The notes: generated by a model not told the origin, from the letters alone. 52,127 nt of DNA from Gammaproteobacteria bacterium (GCA_002691465.1 NZHP01000013.1:1-52127); one strand, 5' to 3'. Counted from the first letter of the stretch, positions 17,034 to 27,121 are shown. A program made the numbers and translations.

Positions 17034-18914
17034 TTATGAGGCAGTCATCCACTTCTGGAACTTAGGATCGGACGGTGCTTTAAGTCCAGTTTCATCTTCG
17101 CATCTAGCTTTCAGCTCTTTGATTGTAGAAAAACCTTTATCAAACAATTTAACTTTTCCTCTTGCCTTACTCTTTTCAGCACGAAGTTTTACAGTGGCTG
17201 ATTTGTTGATACTTAAATCTTTTCTTAAGACTACACCATAGTTTTCTTTTGCACCTTCTCTGGTGACAAGCCCAGCATCAACGTCGAATTGAACTCTTTC
17301 TGGCTCTCTTGTGAATGGATCGCCGCATCCGCCGCCGCCCCATGTCACGTGGTAGAGTGTGTCACCTTCTTCAACAGCAATTCTGTCACACTTAGACTGA
17401 AGCAATTCAGTGTCACCATTCTTTCTAACAAGTGTTTTTGTGCTTCTTTCACCAGGCAGCCCACCATTTACACCCCAAGGGTATGTTAGCCATCTATCAT
17501 CATGAATGGATACTTCTCCAGGCTCTAAGAACTTATATGTTGTACAAAGAGCATTACCGCCTCTGTTATAGCCTGCTCCCCCACTATCTGGAACCGTATA
17601 GTATTCCTCAATTACTAATGGAAAATAGCTTTCCAAAAACTCATTGGGAACATTGGTGAAGCTTGGCCATAGTGAATGGCCATCAGGACCATCTCCCATT
17701 GGTTTTCCTGGAACCCCACCAAAACCAATCATGTAGAGTTGATACCACTCTCCATTCTTATCATATCCTGAATACATGAGGTGAGGACTATCGGAGAAAC
17801 CAGCACCACATAAGAATTCTGGTGCTCCTTGACCTAGAAGCCCGCCAAGAACGTCAAAAATTCTTCCCAAGGCATGTGTTCGGCAAGATAGTGCTGCAGG
17901 ATAATTAGGTTTCAGCAGAGTGCCCTCTGGTATCCTTACTTCCATCAAATCATAGAATCCGTCATTGAACATAATTGCCGGATCAAAAACCATGATCATG
18001 TAGACACCACAAAACATTTTAAACATTTCTTCATTTAAGAAGAAATTTACAGAACTTATTGACTGAGGGTCTGTTCCTTCGAAGTCAAAAATAACCTTCT
18101 TGCCTTCTCTCCACATAGCACATTTAATTCTATATGGGCCCATTTCTAGACCATCATCACAGATATAATCTTCAAAGTATTGCTTCTCTGTGGGAACTGT
18201 ATTTTGGATTAAAGTACCCATGGCTTTTTTGTTTCTATCAAGAAGATCTTCAAGTGCCGAATAGAAAATATCATCACCGAATCTAGTAGCCATCTCAATT
18301 ACTCTCTTCTCAGCCGTTTTAATGGAAGCGACGATCGCATTGAAGTCACTTTTATTCCATATTGGCAGCCTACAGTTATGCAGAATTATATTAAGTATCT
18401 CTTCCTGTAATTCATCATTTTTATAGATCTTAGTTGGAGGGACTCTGATGCCCTCTTCAAAAATCTGAGTCGCATCAGTAGGTAAGCTTCCAGGTACCTT
18501 TCCTCCTACATCGGTCATGTGACCAAACATTGCTGCATAAGATATCAATCTTCCATCTTTGAAGATTGGTCTTAAAAGAAGCCAATCGTTTGCGTGACTT
18601 ACCGCACCATTGCATGAATAAGGGTCATTGGTTAAGAACATATCACCTTCTTCGATTGTTCCATCAAAAGCTTCTTTGAATCCATGGATAAAACTACCAA
18701 ACTGTCCAACAACCATTTTGCCATCCAAATTGGCAATCATTGGAAACTCATCCCCTTGTTCACGTATACCCGGAGACATAGCGGTCCTAAAAAGGACTGC
18801 ATCCATTTCCCATCTGGCTGAAAACATTGAGTTTTCTATTACATCAAGTGTAATGGGGTCTAATTTGACCCTATTAAACTTTTTATTATTTGTTTGTATT
18901 ATTTTTGCAGGCAT
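17034..18914 (-). CDS. hyuB: Hydantoinase B/oxoprolinase family subunit
   Basis: A 626-residue protein of the HyuB family, which also includes the alpha subunit of acetone and acetophenone carboxylases. Recognisable parts are KLDPITLDVIENSMFSARWEMDAVLFRTAMSPGIRE, FLTNDPYSCNGAVSHANDW, the FGHMTDVGGK segment and the Gly-rich SGGAGYNRGGNALCTTYKF and WGGGGCGDPF. It lies 10 bases after the HyuA-type gene in one unit. The pair together performs ATP-dependent ring opening or carboxylation; which reaction is not decidable here. No third small subunit, as in acetone carboxylase, is present. Confidence 0.88.
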   Translation of the reverse strand: MPAKIIQTNNKKFNRVKLDPITLDVIENSMFSARWEMDAVLFRTAMSPGIREQGDEFPMIANLDGKMVVGQFGSFIHGFKEAFDGTIEEGDMFLTNDPYSCNGAVSHANDWLLLRPIFKDGRLISYAAMFGHMTDVGGKVPGSLPTDATQIFEEGIRVPPTKIYKNDELQEEILNIILHNCRLPIWNKSDFNAIVASIKTAEKRVIEMATRFGDDIFYSALEDLLDRNKKAMGTLIQNTVPTEKQYFEDYICDDGLEMGPYRIKCAMWREGKKVIFDFEGTDPQSISSVNFFLNEEMFKMFCGVYMIMVFDPAIMFNDGFYDLMEVRIPEGTLLKPNYPAALSCRTHALGRIFDVLGGLLGQGAPEFLCGAGFSDSPHLMYSGYDKNGEWYQLYMIGFGGVPGKPMGDGPDGHSLWPSFTNVPNEFLESYFPLVIEEYYTVPDSGGAGYNRGGNALCTTYKFLEPGEVSIHDDRWLTYPWGVNGGLPGERSTKTLVRKNGDTELLQSKCDRIAVEEGDTLYHVTWGGGGCGDPFTREPERVQFDVDAGLVTREGAKENYGVVLRKDLSINKSATVKLRAEKSKARGKVKLFDKGFSTIKELKARCEDETGLKAPSDPKFQKWMTAS

Positions 18915-18924
18915 TTTGACTCCT

Positions 18925-21000
18925 TTAACCCTGAGGCGTAATTAATATATTGCCATATTTATCTACTTTACCTTTGTGTTTAGAAAGTATTACAGTAGTT
19001 GAATCCATTTCCATAACAATGGCAGGACCTTTAATGACATTTCCAGATTTTAGTTTTTTGCGATCATATATCGTTGCTTTTTGATTTTTACCATCCATAT
19101 AAACCTTTGCGTCATCGCTAATAATTGATTCCTTTGAAGGTTTTGCCGATCCCTTTTTAACAGGAGATGCCTTTAGAGATAAAGCCTGATCTTTAACGAC
19201 AGCCCTTAGGTTAACCAATTCTTTTTCCTCTTCTAGTGAGAATGTAAAAAGCTGTTCATGCAAATCATCGAATTTATTACCAATAGCATCCAATCCATTT
19301 TTCTTAAGATCAGATAAATCAAAGTCAACATTAATGGTTAGCCCTTGACCCAAGTATCTTAGGTCTACTTGGTAAGATGTAGTCCTTTTGCTTTTAGAGA
19401 CACCTTCAGCATCTAAAGTTTTTGAAGCTTTTTTGGCGAGATCTTCAAAAATCTTGACGACTTCCTTTTTATCAGTTTGAGAAAATCTTCTAATAAAAGA
19501 CATTGATGATTCATCCTGAATATTAGTAGTTACGTCTCCATAAGCACATAGAACTCCTGGTCCAGGAGGAATAATTACTGGCCATGAGTTAGTCAATTTT
19601 CCAAGAGCATTGGCATGAAGTGGCCCGGCACCACCAAAGCCAATTAATGCAAAGTCCCTAGGGTCATAACCTTTTTCTACAGATACTAGCCTTAGCGCGC
19701 CATACATATTCTCATTTACAATATCTATGATTCCAGCTGCAGCTTGTTTTACAGATAATCCAAGTGCTTTAGCAACTGGTTTAATAGATTCTTCAGCTAG
19801 ATCTTTTCTGATTTTCCAATCCTTATCGCCTCCTAATGCGACATGTTCTGAAGGAATATATCCAAGAACTACGTTTGCATCAGTTACTGTTGGTTCAGTG
19901 CCTCCTTTATCATACGATGCTGGCCCTGGATTCGCACCCGCACTTTGAGGCCCTACTCTTAAGGCACCGGTTAATTCAGGGACATGAGCAATGGAACCTC
20001 CTCCTGCTCCAACTGTTCTTACATCAACCGATGAGGCTCTTACAGTTACATCACCTACAGAGGTTTCTCTACTCTGTTCTGCAACACCATTTTTAACCAA
20101 AGAAACATCAGTTGAGGTCCCCCCCATATCGAATGTCATCAAGTTTTCGAAACCTGCCTGTTTAGCGATCCATATTGCTCCTGATACACCACCAGCAGGA
20201 CCACTCATTAGAAGGTTTACGGGAGAGTCAGACGATGCTTTTGCTGATGCTAGCCCTCCATCCGATCTAAGGATTCTGAGCTTCACATTCTTCATTCTTC
20301 TCTTAAGACCGTTTTGTAAGTTTTTGACATATTCCGCAACTTTTGGTCTTACATATGAATTTGCTACCGTCGTAATTGTTCTTTCATATTCTTGCATCTC
20401 TGGAACAACTTCGGATGAGAGTGAAACAGGAATATTTGGCAACAGTTTCTTTTTGCGAATAACTTTTCTTATTTCTTTCTCATGCTTGTCATTAGCGAAT
20501 GAATTGATCAATGATACTGTTACAGCTTCTACACCTTTTTTCTTAAGCGCTTTTATATCTTTAGCCAATTGACCGACTTTAAGTTTAGAGAGAACTTCAC
20601 CCCTTGCTGAGATTCTCTCATCAGCTTCCATAGTTAGAGATAATGGTGCTAATGGTTCGCTTTTATTATAAATTACCCAACCGCCAAGGCCGCCAGGAAC
20701 AAATGAGCGTGCAATTTGTAAGACCTGTCTATAACCCTTTGTTGTGATCAGACCAACTTTTGCACCGGTACCAGTCAGTATGGTGTTTGTTGCTACTGTT
20801 GTCCCATGCATCACAGAGGTAATCTTAGATTGATCTATTTTTGCATTTTTACAAACTAGATTTATTCCATTGAATACACCAATAGATGAGTCTTCTGGTG
20901 TGCTTGGAACTTTAGCAGTCCACTTTGTGCCTGTTTTTTCATTAATTAGAAGAAGATCAGTGAAAGTCCCCCCCACATCAACTCCAAGTCGATAACTCAT
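18925..21000 (-). CDS. hyuA: Hydantoinase A/oxoprolinase family subunit
   Basis: A 691-residue HyuA-type ATPase subunit. The N-terminus MSYRLGVDVGGTFTDLLLIN is the acetate/sugar kinase-like phosphate site. Further hallmarks are HGTTVATNTILTGTGAKVGLITTKGY, the SGPAGGVSGA motif, TFDMGGTSTDVSL and GAGGGSIAHV. The ATG has AAAGGAG upstream. It leads a two-gene unit with the HyuB-type gene, and HMG-CoA lyase lies 113 bases further upstream on the same strand. Possible substrates include 5-oxoproline, hydantoins or ketones. Confidence 0.9.
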   Translation of the reverse strand: MSYRLGVDVGGTFTDLLLINEKTGTKWTAKVPSTPEDSSIGVFNGINLVCKNAKIDQSKITSVMHGTTVATNTILTGTGAKVGLITTKGYRQVLQIARSFVPGGLGGWVIYNKSEPLAPLSLTMEADERISARGEVLSKLKVGQLAKDIKALKKKGVEAVTVSLINSFANDKHEKEIRKVIRKKKLLPNIPVSLSSEVVPEMQEYERTITTVANSYVRPKVAEYVKNLQNGLKRRMKNVKLRILRSDGGLASAKASSDSPVNLLMSGPAGGVSGAIWIAKQAGFENLMTFDMGGTSTDVSLVKNGVAEQSRETSVGDVTVRASSVDVRTVGAGGGSIAHVPELTGALRVGPQSAGANPGPASYDKGGTEPTVTDANVVLGYIPSEHVALGGDKDWKIRKDLAEESIKPVAKALGLSVKQAAAGIIDIVNENMYGALRLVSVEKGYDPRDFALIGFGGAGPLHANALGKLTNSWPVIIPPGPGVLCAYGDVTTNIQDESSMSFIRRFSQTDKKEVVKIFEDLAKKASKTLDAEGVSKSKRTTSYQVDLRYLGQGLTINVDFDLSDLKKNGLDAIGNKFDDLHEQLFTFSLEEEKELVNLRAVVKDQALSLKASPVKKGSAKPSKESIISDDAKVYMDGKNQKATIYDRKKLKSGNVIKGPAIVMEMDSTTVILSKHKGKVDKYGNILITPQG

Positions 21001-21113
21001 AATTTCTCCTTTTATTTAAATCTAAACTAGTTAATTTCTTTCTTATTTAGATCTATTATTTGAATTCTTCGAAATACTACCTTAAAAAAAAATCCATAAT
21101 AATCATACTTTTT

Positions 21114-22025
21114 TTACATGTTTATTTCAGCGTTTTCTGGGAAAATTCCTGCTTTCGGAACCATGGCTGGAACAGCCCTACCAAGCTCTGATTCTAGCCA
21201 TTCAGAATTTTCAACAACTTGATTAAGATCTACCCCGGTTTCTATGCCAGAACGGTTAAGCATATAAAGCAGATCGTCCGTTGGTATATTTCCGGTTGCT
21301 TTAGGTGCAAATGGACATCCTCCTATACCGCCTGTTGATGCATCAACAATCGTGACCCCAGCTTCGATAGCAGCAGCAGCATTCGCTAGACCGGTATTTC
21401 TTGTATTATGAAGATGTGTCCTCAATGGCAAATCAGGAGCTAGCTCCTTAATTAAGGAAAATGTTTTTTTTATCTGGTTTGGAACAGCAACACCAACACT
21501 GTCAGCTAGACCAATGATGTCAGGATTGCCCTTAAGGACTTTTTCAGCTATCTCAGCGATGTGTTCTGGAGCAACCTCGCCTTCGTATGGACAACCAAAT
21601 GAGCATGCAATAAGAACATTTGTTCTAATGCCCGATGACTTAGCTTCATCAGAAATTTCGAGCCAATTATCGATGGATTGCTGAGTGACTACACCTTGAT
21701 TTTTCATATTGTATGTATCGGTGCTAACAATCACCATTCCAACTTCTTTGATTCCGCAATCTTTTGCTCTCTGAAAGCCTCTTTGATTCATAATAAGACC
21801 AATGTATGAGACATCATCATGTTTAGGCAAGGATGCAACCAACTCTTCTGCATCAGCCATTTGAGGCACTTTTTTAGGATGGACAAAGCTCGTAACTTCG
21901 ATGTTCTTAATTCCTGCTTTGATTGATCTGGTAATGAATTCTTTTTTAACTTCAGTTGAAAGGAGTTCTGGCTCGCTCTGAAGCCCGTCTCTTGGTCCCA
22001 CTTCGCAAATTGAAACTTTTGTCAC
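21114..22025 (-). CDS. Hydroxymethylglutaryl-CoA lyase
   Basis: A 303-residue HMG-CoA lyase, splitting HMG-CoA to acetyl-CoA and acetoacetate at the end of leucine degradation. Motifs: EVGPRDGLQSE with the catalytic Arg, LRTHLHNTRNTGLANAAAA with metal-binding His residues, and GGCPFAPKATGNIPTDD with the conserved Cys. The start is GTG at 22025 with GGAG 7 bases upstream. Other leucine-catabolic genes are not in the window. It is divergent from the VOC gene. Confidence 0.93.
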   Translation of the reverse strand: MTKVSICEVGPRDGLQSEPELLSTEVKKEFITRSIKAGIKNIEVTSFVHPKKVPQMADAEELVASLPKHDDVSYIGLIMNQRGFQRAKDCGIKEVGMVIVSTDTYNMKNQGVVTQQSIDNWLEISDEAKSSGIRTNVLIACSFGCPYEGEVAPEHIAEIAEKVLKGNPDIIGLADSVGVAVPNQIKKTFSLIKELAPDLPLRTHLHNTRNTGLANAAAAIEAGVTIVDASTGGIGGCPFAPKATGNIPTDDLLYMLNRSGIETGVDLNQVVENSEWLESELGRAVPAMVPKAGIFPENAEINM

Positions 22026-22108
22026 TGTTTGACTCCTTTTAGTTATTTAGATTTGATCAAGTGTATACAAATATTGTGATATTCTCTATCTTTTGAATTG
22101 GTCACATC

Positions 22109-22981
22109 ATGGAACTAGGTCGCATTACGGCAGTCACGATAACAAGCCCTGATTTAGACAGGGTTGTGGATATTTACTCTGAGTATTTAAAATATCGTCT
22201 GGTTTCATCAACAAGAGTAAGCGCTGACCAAGCGAAAAGCTGGGACGCTCAGAGTATTGAAAACTCAGAGATGATATATATGAGCCCAGAAAGCTCCGAT
22301 GATTTCTTTTTTCGATTCGTAGAACAGAGTTCTGATGATGGTTATGTGCCATTTGGAACTTTCGGATGGAACGCTGCAGAATTGATAGTTAAAGACGTAG
22401 ATGAATCAGCAGAAAAATTAATTGGATCACCTTTCGAAGTCATAGGAAAACCTGCAGATTTGTCTTTTACTGATCAAATAAGGGCGATGCAAATCTTGGG
22501 CCCGTCTAAAGAGATAATTTATCTCACTCAGTTTAAATCTAAATTAGATGAGTTCGATAGCCCGACTCCAAGATGCGATATCGATCAAACATTCATTGTT
22601 ATACTTGCTGGAGAAAATATTGATGAAATGCAGTCTTTCATGAATGAGACATTATCCATAGAAAAAGCACCACCGATGCAATCAAGAATTAGAGCGATCT
22701 CAAAGGTTTTTAATCTCCCCGAAGATACAAAATATAAATCTGCTGCTCTTGCAATCAAAGATCAGTCTTTGATAGAGCTAGATGAAATGCCATCTGAAGC
22801 TGGCCCTAGGCCATATCGAAATGGTTTTTTACCATCCGGTATTTCAATAGTTAGCTTTATTGCACATGAATCTGAATTTATAGACGAATCTTATGATTCG
22901 AATATCCCAAGCTTTGAAAAAGTTCAAGCAACAACAATTAGAGGAAGCAGTGGCGAATTAATCGAGATACTGAATGCTTAG
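22109..22981 (+). CDS. VOC-superfamily (glyoxalase/bleomycin resistance-like) protein
   Basis: A 290-residue protein with two beta-alpha-beta-beta-beta modules. The first begins LGRITAVTITSPDLDRVVDIYSEYLKYRLVSS and ends with GPSKEIIYLTQ; the second begins DQTFIVILAGENIDEMQSFMNETLSI. The usual glyoxalase metal ligands are not obvious (Thr/Ser where His is usual in the first strand), so it may bind a ligand without a metal or use other residues. Function unknown. It is followed by the TauE gene with its ribosome site just after the stop. Confidence 0.75.
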   Translation: MELGRITAVTITSPDLDRVVDIYSEYLKYRLVSSTRVSADQAKSWDAQSIENSEMIYMSPESSDDFFFRFVEQSSDDGYVPFGTFGWNAAELIVKDVDESAEKLIGSPFEVIGKPADLSFTDQIRAMQILGPSKEIIYLTQFKSKLDEFDSPTPRCDIDQTFIVILAGENIDEMQSFMNETLSIEKAPPMQSRIRAISKVFNLPEDTKYKSAALAIKDQSLIELDEMPSEAGPRPYRNGFLPSGISIVSFIAHESEFIDESYDSNIPSFEKVQATTIRGSSGELIEILNA

Positions 22982-22993
22982 GAGGACTTTTTT

Positions 22994-23806
22994 TTGCAAC
23001 CTGATTTAATCACATTGTTTATTATTGCTTCAGCCAGCTCTGTTGCAGGTTTATTAGCAGGGATGTTAGGCATTGGGGGAGGAATAGTCATTGTTCCAAT
23101 GCTTTATTACCTTTTGATGTATTTTGGTTTTGATCAGACAATAATAATGCATATCGCAGTTGGCACTTCGTTATTCATAATTGTTCCTACTGGATTGAGG
23201 TCTGCTTTTGAGCACTCAAAAAGAGGGTCTTTTGATAAATCCATATTTAGAAGATGGTGTATTCCAATAGCACTAGGATCAATATTGGGGAGTTACCTTG
23301 CTGGAATTTCATCATTTAAAGGCCTTACTCTATTATTTGCAACATTGGCCTCAGTTGTTTCTTACCAGATGTTTATTAGTAGCAGAAAAGATGAAGCACT
23401 GAGAGTTATTCAGCATCCGATTCTTGAGACGTCTCCATTTTTTATTGGGATATTTTCATCAATGATGGGTATTGGAGGTGGAAACTTAAGTGTACCAATA
23501 ATGAGTTATATGGGGGTTGAGATAAGAAAAGCCATTGGCACTTCATCCGCACTAGGAATTGTTATCGCGGTCCCTGGATCAATTGGATTTATGATTAGTG
23601 GCCAATCTGTGACAAACCTTCCTGATTACTCAATTGGTTATGTAAATCTCTTTTATGCGGCACTAATAATTCCATTGACAATACTTTTTGTACCAATCGG
23701 AGTTAAATTCGCTCACAAGTTTCAAAGAAAAAGACTTCAGACTTTATTTAGCATCCTGCTAGCGATAACAGCAGTAAAAATGTTTTTAGATATTTTAAGC
23801 GTCTAG
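22994..23806 (+). CDS. TauE/SafE family sulfite/organosulfonate exporter-like membrane protein
   Basis: A 270-residue membrane protein with about eight helices and the two internally repeated motifs of the family: SVAGLLAGMLGIGGGIVIVPML and FIGIFSSMMGIGGGNLSVPIM. The family exports sulfite, sulfonates or sulfoacetate in known cases; the substrate here is open. The start is TTG at 22994, placed by a full GGAGGA 7 bases upstream immediately after the VOC stop, so the two genes are coupled. Its stop shares CTAG with the convergent TPR gene. Confidence 0.88.
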   Translation: MQPDLITLFIIASASSVAGLLAGMLGIGGGIVIVPMLYYLLMYFGFDQTIIMHIAVGTSLFIIVPTGLRSAFEHSKRGSFDKSIFRRWCIPIALGSILGSYLAGISSFKGLTLLFATLASVVSYQMFISSRKDEALRVIQHPILETSPFFIGIFSSMMGIGGGNLSVPIMSYMGVEIRKAIGTSSALGIVIAVPGSIGFMISGQSVTNLPDYSIGYVNLFYAALIIPLTILFVPIGVKFAHKFQRKRLQTLFSILLAITAVKMFLDILSV

Positions 23807-25509
23807 AATGTTAAAGCTTGTGATTCACCCGATGCTAGTTGTGCCTCAATGGCAGCTATCTGAGTTTGCAGCAATGTAACCCGCTCTACCTCTTTTTCTA
23901 AGAATTTTGACCAGTTTTGAACGGTTTTTAGAGAAGATGGCAGCTGACACTTAATAACTTTTTCCTCAATTTCTTTACCCATTTCCATGAATGCTTTTTG
24001 TGTTTCCATTTTTACCAATAACTCATCAAGAGTAAAATTGTTGGAATCAGCACATTCTTGGAGTGCAATATCATTTCTTCTCTCTGCATCAACTTTAGCT
24101 TTAACAAAAGAGTCTTTCGCATCTTCGTATTCTGCAGCTTCAAATTCACACATACCTTTTGTAATATACGATTCATCCAAACGCTTAAGCGAACCTTTAG
24201 TGATGCCTGTTTTTGATGATTCAATGCAACCAGAATAGTCTCCAACGTTTGACAAAGATCTAGCAAGCCTCATATCAAGCTCGCCATCATCAGTTAATTT
24301 TGCAGCTTCCCTTAGGGCAACAATGGCTTTCTCGTCATATTTTGACAAAAACCAAGCTTGAGCGAGAACCATCCAGTTTTTTTCATCATCCGTCTCTACT
24401 TTTCCATCATCGACTGCTTTTTGAAGGAGCTTGGCAGCTTCATACGGCGCTTCTTGTGATAAATAGAGTTGTGCCATCATTACAAATTCTGAGCTCTTCT
24501 CAAGATATCCCTCATGGTAGGCGGTTTGATAAGCAGCTATTTGTTCTGTTTCTTGTTTATCTTGGGAGTACATTGCAGAAAGTTGGACCCAGTATTCTTT
24601 TTTTGACCATTCTACAACGAGTCTTTCTAGAATTCTTTTTACCTGATCCATTTGCTCTAATTCGTAATAACTTGCCCTTAGCAATAACCACCATTGTTCT
24701 TTGGTTGGTCCGATGGCTAGATTTTTAGTATCTGCTTCAAGTCCTTTGATTTCTTCTTCAAGTTGGACGTATCGATCATTGCCCTTTCTTGTTTTTTCTA
24801 ACTGAATCTTCATGACTTTTTTGACTTCGTTGGCTAACGAGATGTAATCGATATTCTTTCGATCATATTTCACTCTGTACTTGCTCGCTGCTGAGGTAAC
24901 ATTCTTTTGTAGTTGAGTGACACGATCGATATTTCTTGTTTCGGCCGTTGAAATAGCTTGCTCTACAGACTCAATAGTTTTTGTGAATTGTTTCATTTGA
25001 TATTGAGCTGTGCCTTTTAGGATATATAAATCTGGTCTCGGCGTTGTTTGACTTCTTAGAATTTCATCCACGGCTGAAACCGTTCTTGGATAATCTTCCA
25101 ATTGAAAGTATAGCTGAGCGATTGTAGTTCTCGCTGATGAAACCAAGCCTTCAGGTACTTTCTCATCTTGAATTACTTTGCGATAGAAGTTTATTGCTCC
25201 TTGATAGTTTTCTTTAAGATACTCTACATAACCATAAAAATAGTTAACTTGTGCTCTTTCGTAATCAGTGAGTTTTTTGAAACCCATGATGTCATTTAAT
25301 TCCTTAAGACCTTCTTCAATCTTTTCCTCTTCGATCAACTCTTGTGCAGAGGAAAGTTTTTTTGCCACTTTTTCAGTCATTGCACCAACTTTTTTAGTTT
25401 TTCTTTCTTGCCCTTCCTGAGCTATTGCTTGCCCTAGAGGCATATATGGAAGGTTTGGTAGCAATACCAGTGCGAATGAAAGTATAAAAAACAACGAGAA
25501 CTTCTTCAT
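23803..25509 (-). CDS. Periplasmic TPR-repeat protein of the ExbB/ExbD/TonB cluster
   Basis: A 568-residue protein with a signal peptide (MKKFSLFFILSFALVLLPNLPYMPLGQAIAQ) and an all-helical body with several tetratricopeptide-like repeats (for example YERAQVNYFYGYVEYLKENYQGAINFYRKV and ELDMRLARSLSNVGDYSGCIE). It ends in a coiled-coil-like stretch. It directly abuts tonB (no intervening base) and is the last gene of the cluster. Such TPR proteins accompany this kind of TonB system in Vibrio, Shewanella and marine relatives and probably scaffold the periplasmic side. Confidence 0.85.
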   Translation of the reverse strand: MKKFSLFFILSFALVLLPNLPYMPLGQAIAQEGQERKTKKVGAMTEKVAKKLSSAQELIEEEKIEEGLKELNDIMGFKKLTDYERAQVNYFYGYVEYLKENYQGAINFYRKVIQDEKVPEGLVSSARTTIAQLYFQLEDYPRTVSAVDEILRSQTTPRPDLYILKGTAQYQMKQFTKTIESVEQAISTAETRNIDRVTQLQKNVTSAASKYRVKYDRKNIDYISLANEVKKVMKIQLEKTRKGNDRYVQLEEEIKGLEADTKNLAIGPTKEQWWLLLRASYYELEQMDQVKRILERLVVEWSKKEYWVQLSAMYSQDKQETEQIAAYQTAYHEGYLEKSSEFVMMAQLYLSQEAPYEAAKLLQKAVDDGKVETDDEKNWMVLAQAWFLSKYDEKAIVALREAAKLTDDGELDMRLARSLSNVGDYSGCIESSKTGITKGSLKRLDESYITKGMCEFEAAEYEDAKDSFVKAKVDAERRNDIALQECADSNNFTLDELLVKMETQKAFMEMGKEIEEKVIKCQLPSSLKTVQNWSKFLEKEVERVTLLQTQIAAIEAQLASGESQALTF

Positions 25510-26157
25510 TTATTTCTCCAATTCAAAGGTGATCTTGTGTTGAACACCAGGCACATCAATTGGTGTTCCATTGATTACTCGGGGCTTGTATTTAAATTTA
25601 GCCCCCGCTTTAAGCGAAGCATTAGCAAAAAGGCTGCTAGTACACTCTACTACCTTTCCATTTGCAGTAGTCCCATTTCTTGTGACAACAAACTCAATGA
25701 TGCAGTAACCTTCGATGCCTCTAGAGAGTGCTCTATTTGGATAGATCGGTGCAACTTTAACGATGGGAAGGTATTCGCCCTCTCCCGCATTAAATCCACC
25801 GATACCCGCTGCCACATCGACATTTGCATTTACGGCACCAATGCTTACAGTTTCCATGCTTGTGTCAATGTCATCCATTTGTTGTTCAGGCTCAGGAGGC
25901 GGTTCTTCTGGCTCCGGCGGTTTCTTAGGTTTGGCATTTTTTGTATCGAGTGATTCATCTTTTTTAATTCGAACAAAATCAACAAATCTACCTTCATACT
26001 TTGAAGTGATGGCCCCTTCACCAGTTGCAATAAGAATTTGCATTACCCAGAGTATTCCAAATGTTGTGAACACGGAAAGGAATCCAGCTGCTGCTATTCT
26101 GGTTATAGGGTCTTCTATCCCAATTGTATCTCTAATTTGTTGTATTAGTTCAGACAT
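25510..26157 (-). CDS. tonB: TonB family energy transducer
   Basis: A 215-residue TonB. A short cytoplasmic N-terminus precedes one membrane helix (AAAGFLSVFTTFGILWVMQILIA), then a Pro/Glu/Lys-rich spanner (AKPKKPPEPEEPPPEPEQQ) and a C-terminal TonB domain (APIYPNRALSRGIEGYCIIEF ... FKYKPRVINGTPIDVPGVQ). It carries the proton motive force from ExbBD to outer membrane receptors. The spanner is short, as in TonB2-type proteins. Confidence 0.93.
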   Translation of the reverse strand: MSELIQQIRDTIGIEDPITRIAAAGFLSVFTTFGILWVMQILIATGEGAITSKYEGRFVDFVRIKKDESLDTKNAKPKKPPEPEEPPPEPEQQMDDIDTSMETVSIGAVNANVDVAAGIGGFNAGEGEYLPIVKVAPIYPNRALSRGIEGYCIIEFVVTRNGTTANGKVVECTSSLFANASLKAGAKFKYKPRVINGTPIDVPGVQHKITFELEK

Positions 26158-26171
26158 ACTAAATAGTAGGA

Positions 26172-26582
26172 TTATTCACCTTCGTTTGCTGCAATTGATA
26201 CATTATAGACTCCTGCTTGTCTGGCAGAATCCATTACAGTTACAAGCGTTTCAGTAAAAGCTTTTTTGTCAGCCTGAATGATAACGGCACCTTCTGGGTT
26301 CTCTGCATGCATTCTCTCGATATTAGCTCTAACTGCTCTAGGATCTATCCTTCTTCGATTGATCCATATTTCATTATTTGCTCCAATTGCTACCAGAATA
26401 TTGGCATTCTCTTTTTTGACAGCAGTTGGTGCATCAGGACGATTCACATCAAGGCCTGACTCTTTTACAAATGAGGCCGTTACAATAAAGAAGATCAGCA
26501 TGATGAATACAACATCAAGCATTGGCGTGAGGTTTATTTCAGCTTCTTCTTCTGGTTGTGCTTGAAATAGATTCTTTCTCAT
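26172..26582 (-). CDS. exbD: Biopolymer transport protein ExbD
   Basis: A 136-residue ExbD/TolR protein: cytoplasmic N-terminus rich in Glu, a single membrane helix with the functional Asp (LTPMLDVVFIMLIFFIVTASF) and a periplasmic domain ending VMDSARQAGVYNVSIAANEGE. Proton-channel partner of ExbB. Located 14 bases before tonB. Confidence 0.95.
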   Translation of the reverse strand: MRKNLFQAQPEEEAEINLTPMLDVVFIMLIFFIVTASFVKESGLDVNRPDAPTAVKKENANILVAIGANNEIWINRRRIDPRAVRANIERMHAENPEGAVIIQADKKAFTETLVTVMDSARQAGVYNVSIAANEGE

Positions 26583-26602
26583 ATTTTTCTTACCTTAATT
26601 AT

Positions 26603-27121
26603 TTATTCGTCGGCCGTTAGATTATCTTCTAAATCATCGACTTCAGATGTTACTTTTTGATTTAATAATGTCACAAAAAATACGCCTGATAGAGCGCCAA
26701 CCATACCAGCCATAGTAGGGATTGTTGCTTTAGAGACACCAGAGGCCATAGATCTTGCGTTCCCAGAGCCTGAGATTGCCATTACATCAAATACCTGAAT
26801 CATCCCTGTGACTGTTCCCATCAATCCCAGTAACGGACAAAGAGCCACAAGAGTTTTGATGATAGATAGATACTGATTTGCAGACATGGAAAATTCAGAA
26901 ATCATTTGCTCTCTGATAGCCTCTGAATTCCAAGATTTCTTATCAGAACGATTGTTCCAATTACTCTGTATGGAACTTTTCTGCGAAATTAATCCAGATT
27001 GAAAAAATGATATTCTCTCAAGAATCAACATCCACATCAGGAATATTACAAGAGCAATTATATTAAGGACTTGTCCTCCCATCTCTAGGAAGTCTCTCAC
27101 TGCTATAATTACATCACCCAT
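26603..27121 (-). CDS. exbB: ExbB/TolQ/MotA-type proton channel protein (short)
   Basis: A 172-residue ExbB-like protein with three membrane segments and the conserved LGLMGTVTGMIQVFD segment between the second and third. It is the short one of two ExbB homologues in the cluster; the pairing of a long and a short ExbB is a feature of the TonB2/TtpC-type systems described in Vibrio. Located 20 bases before exbD. Confidence 0.92.
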   Translation of the reverse strand: MGDVIIAVRDFLEMGGQVLNIIALVIFLMWMLILERISFFQSGLISQKSSIQSNWNNRSDKKSWNSEAIREQMISEFSMSANQYLSIIKTLVALCPLLGLMGTVTGMIQVFDVMAISGSGNARSMASGVSKATIPTMAGMVGALSGVFFVTLLNQKVTSEVDDLEDNLTADE

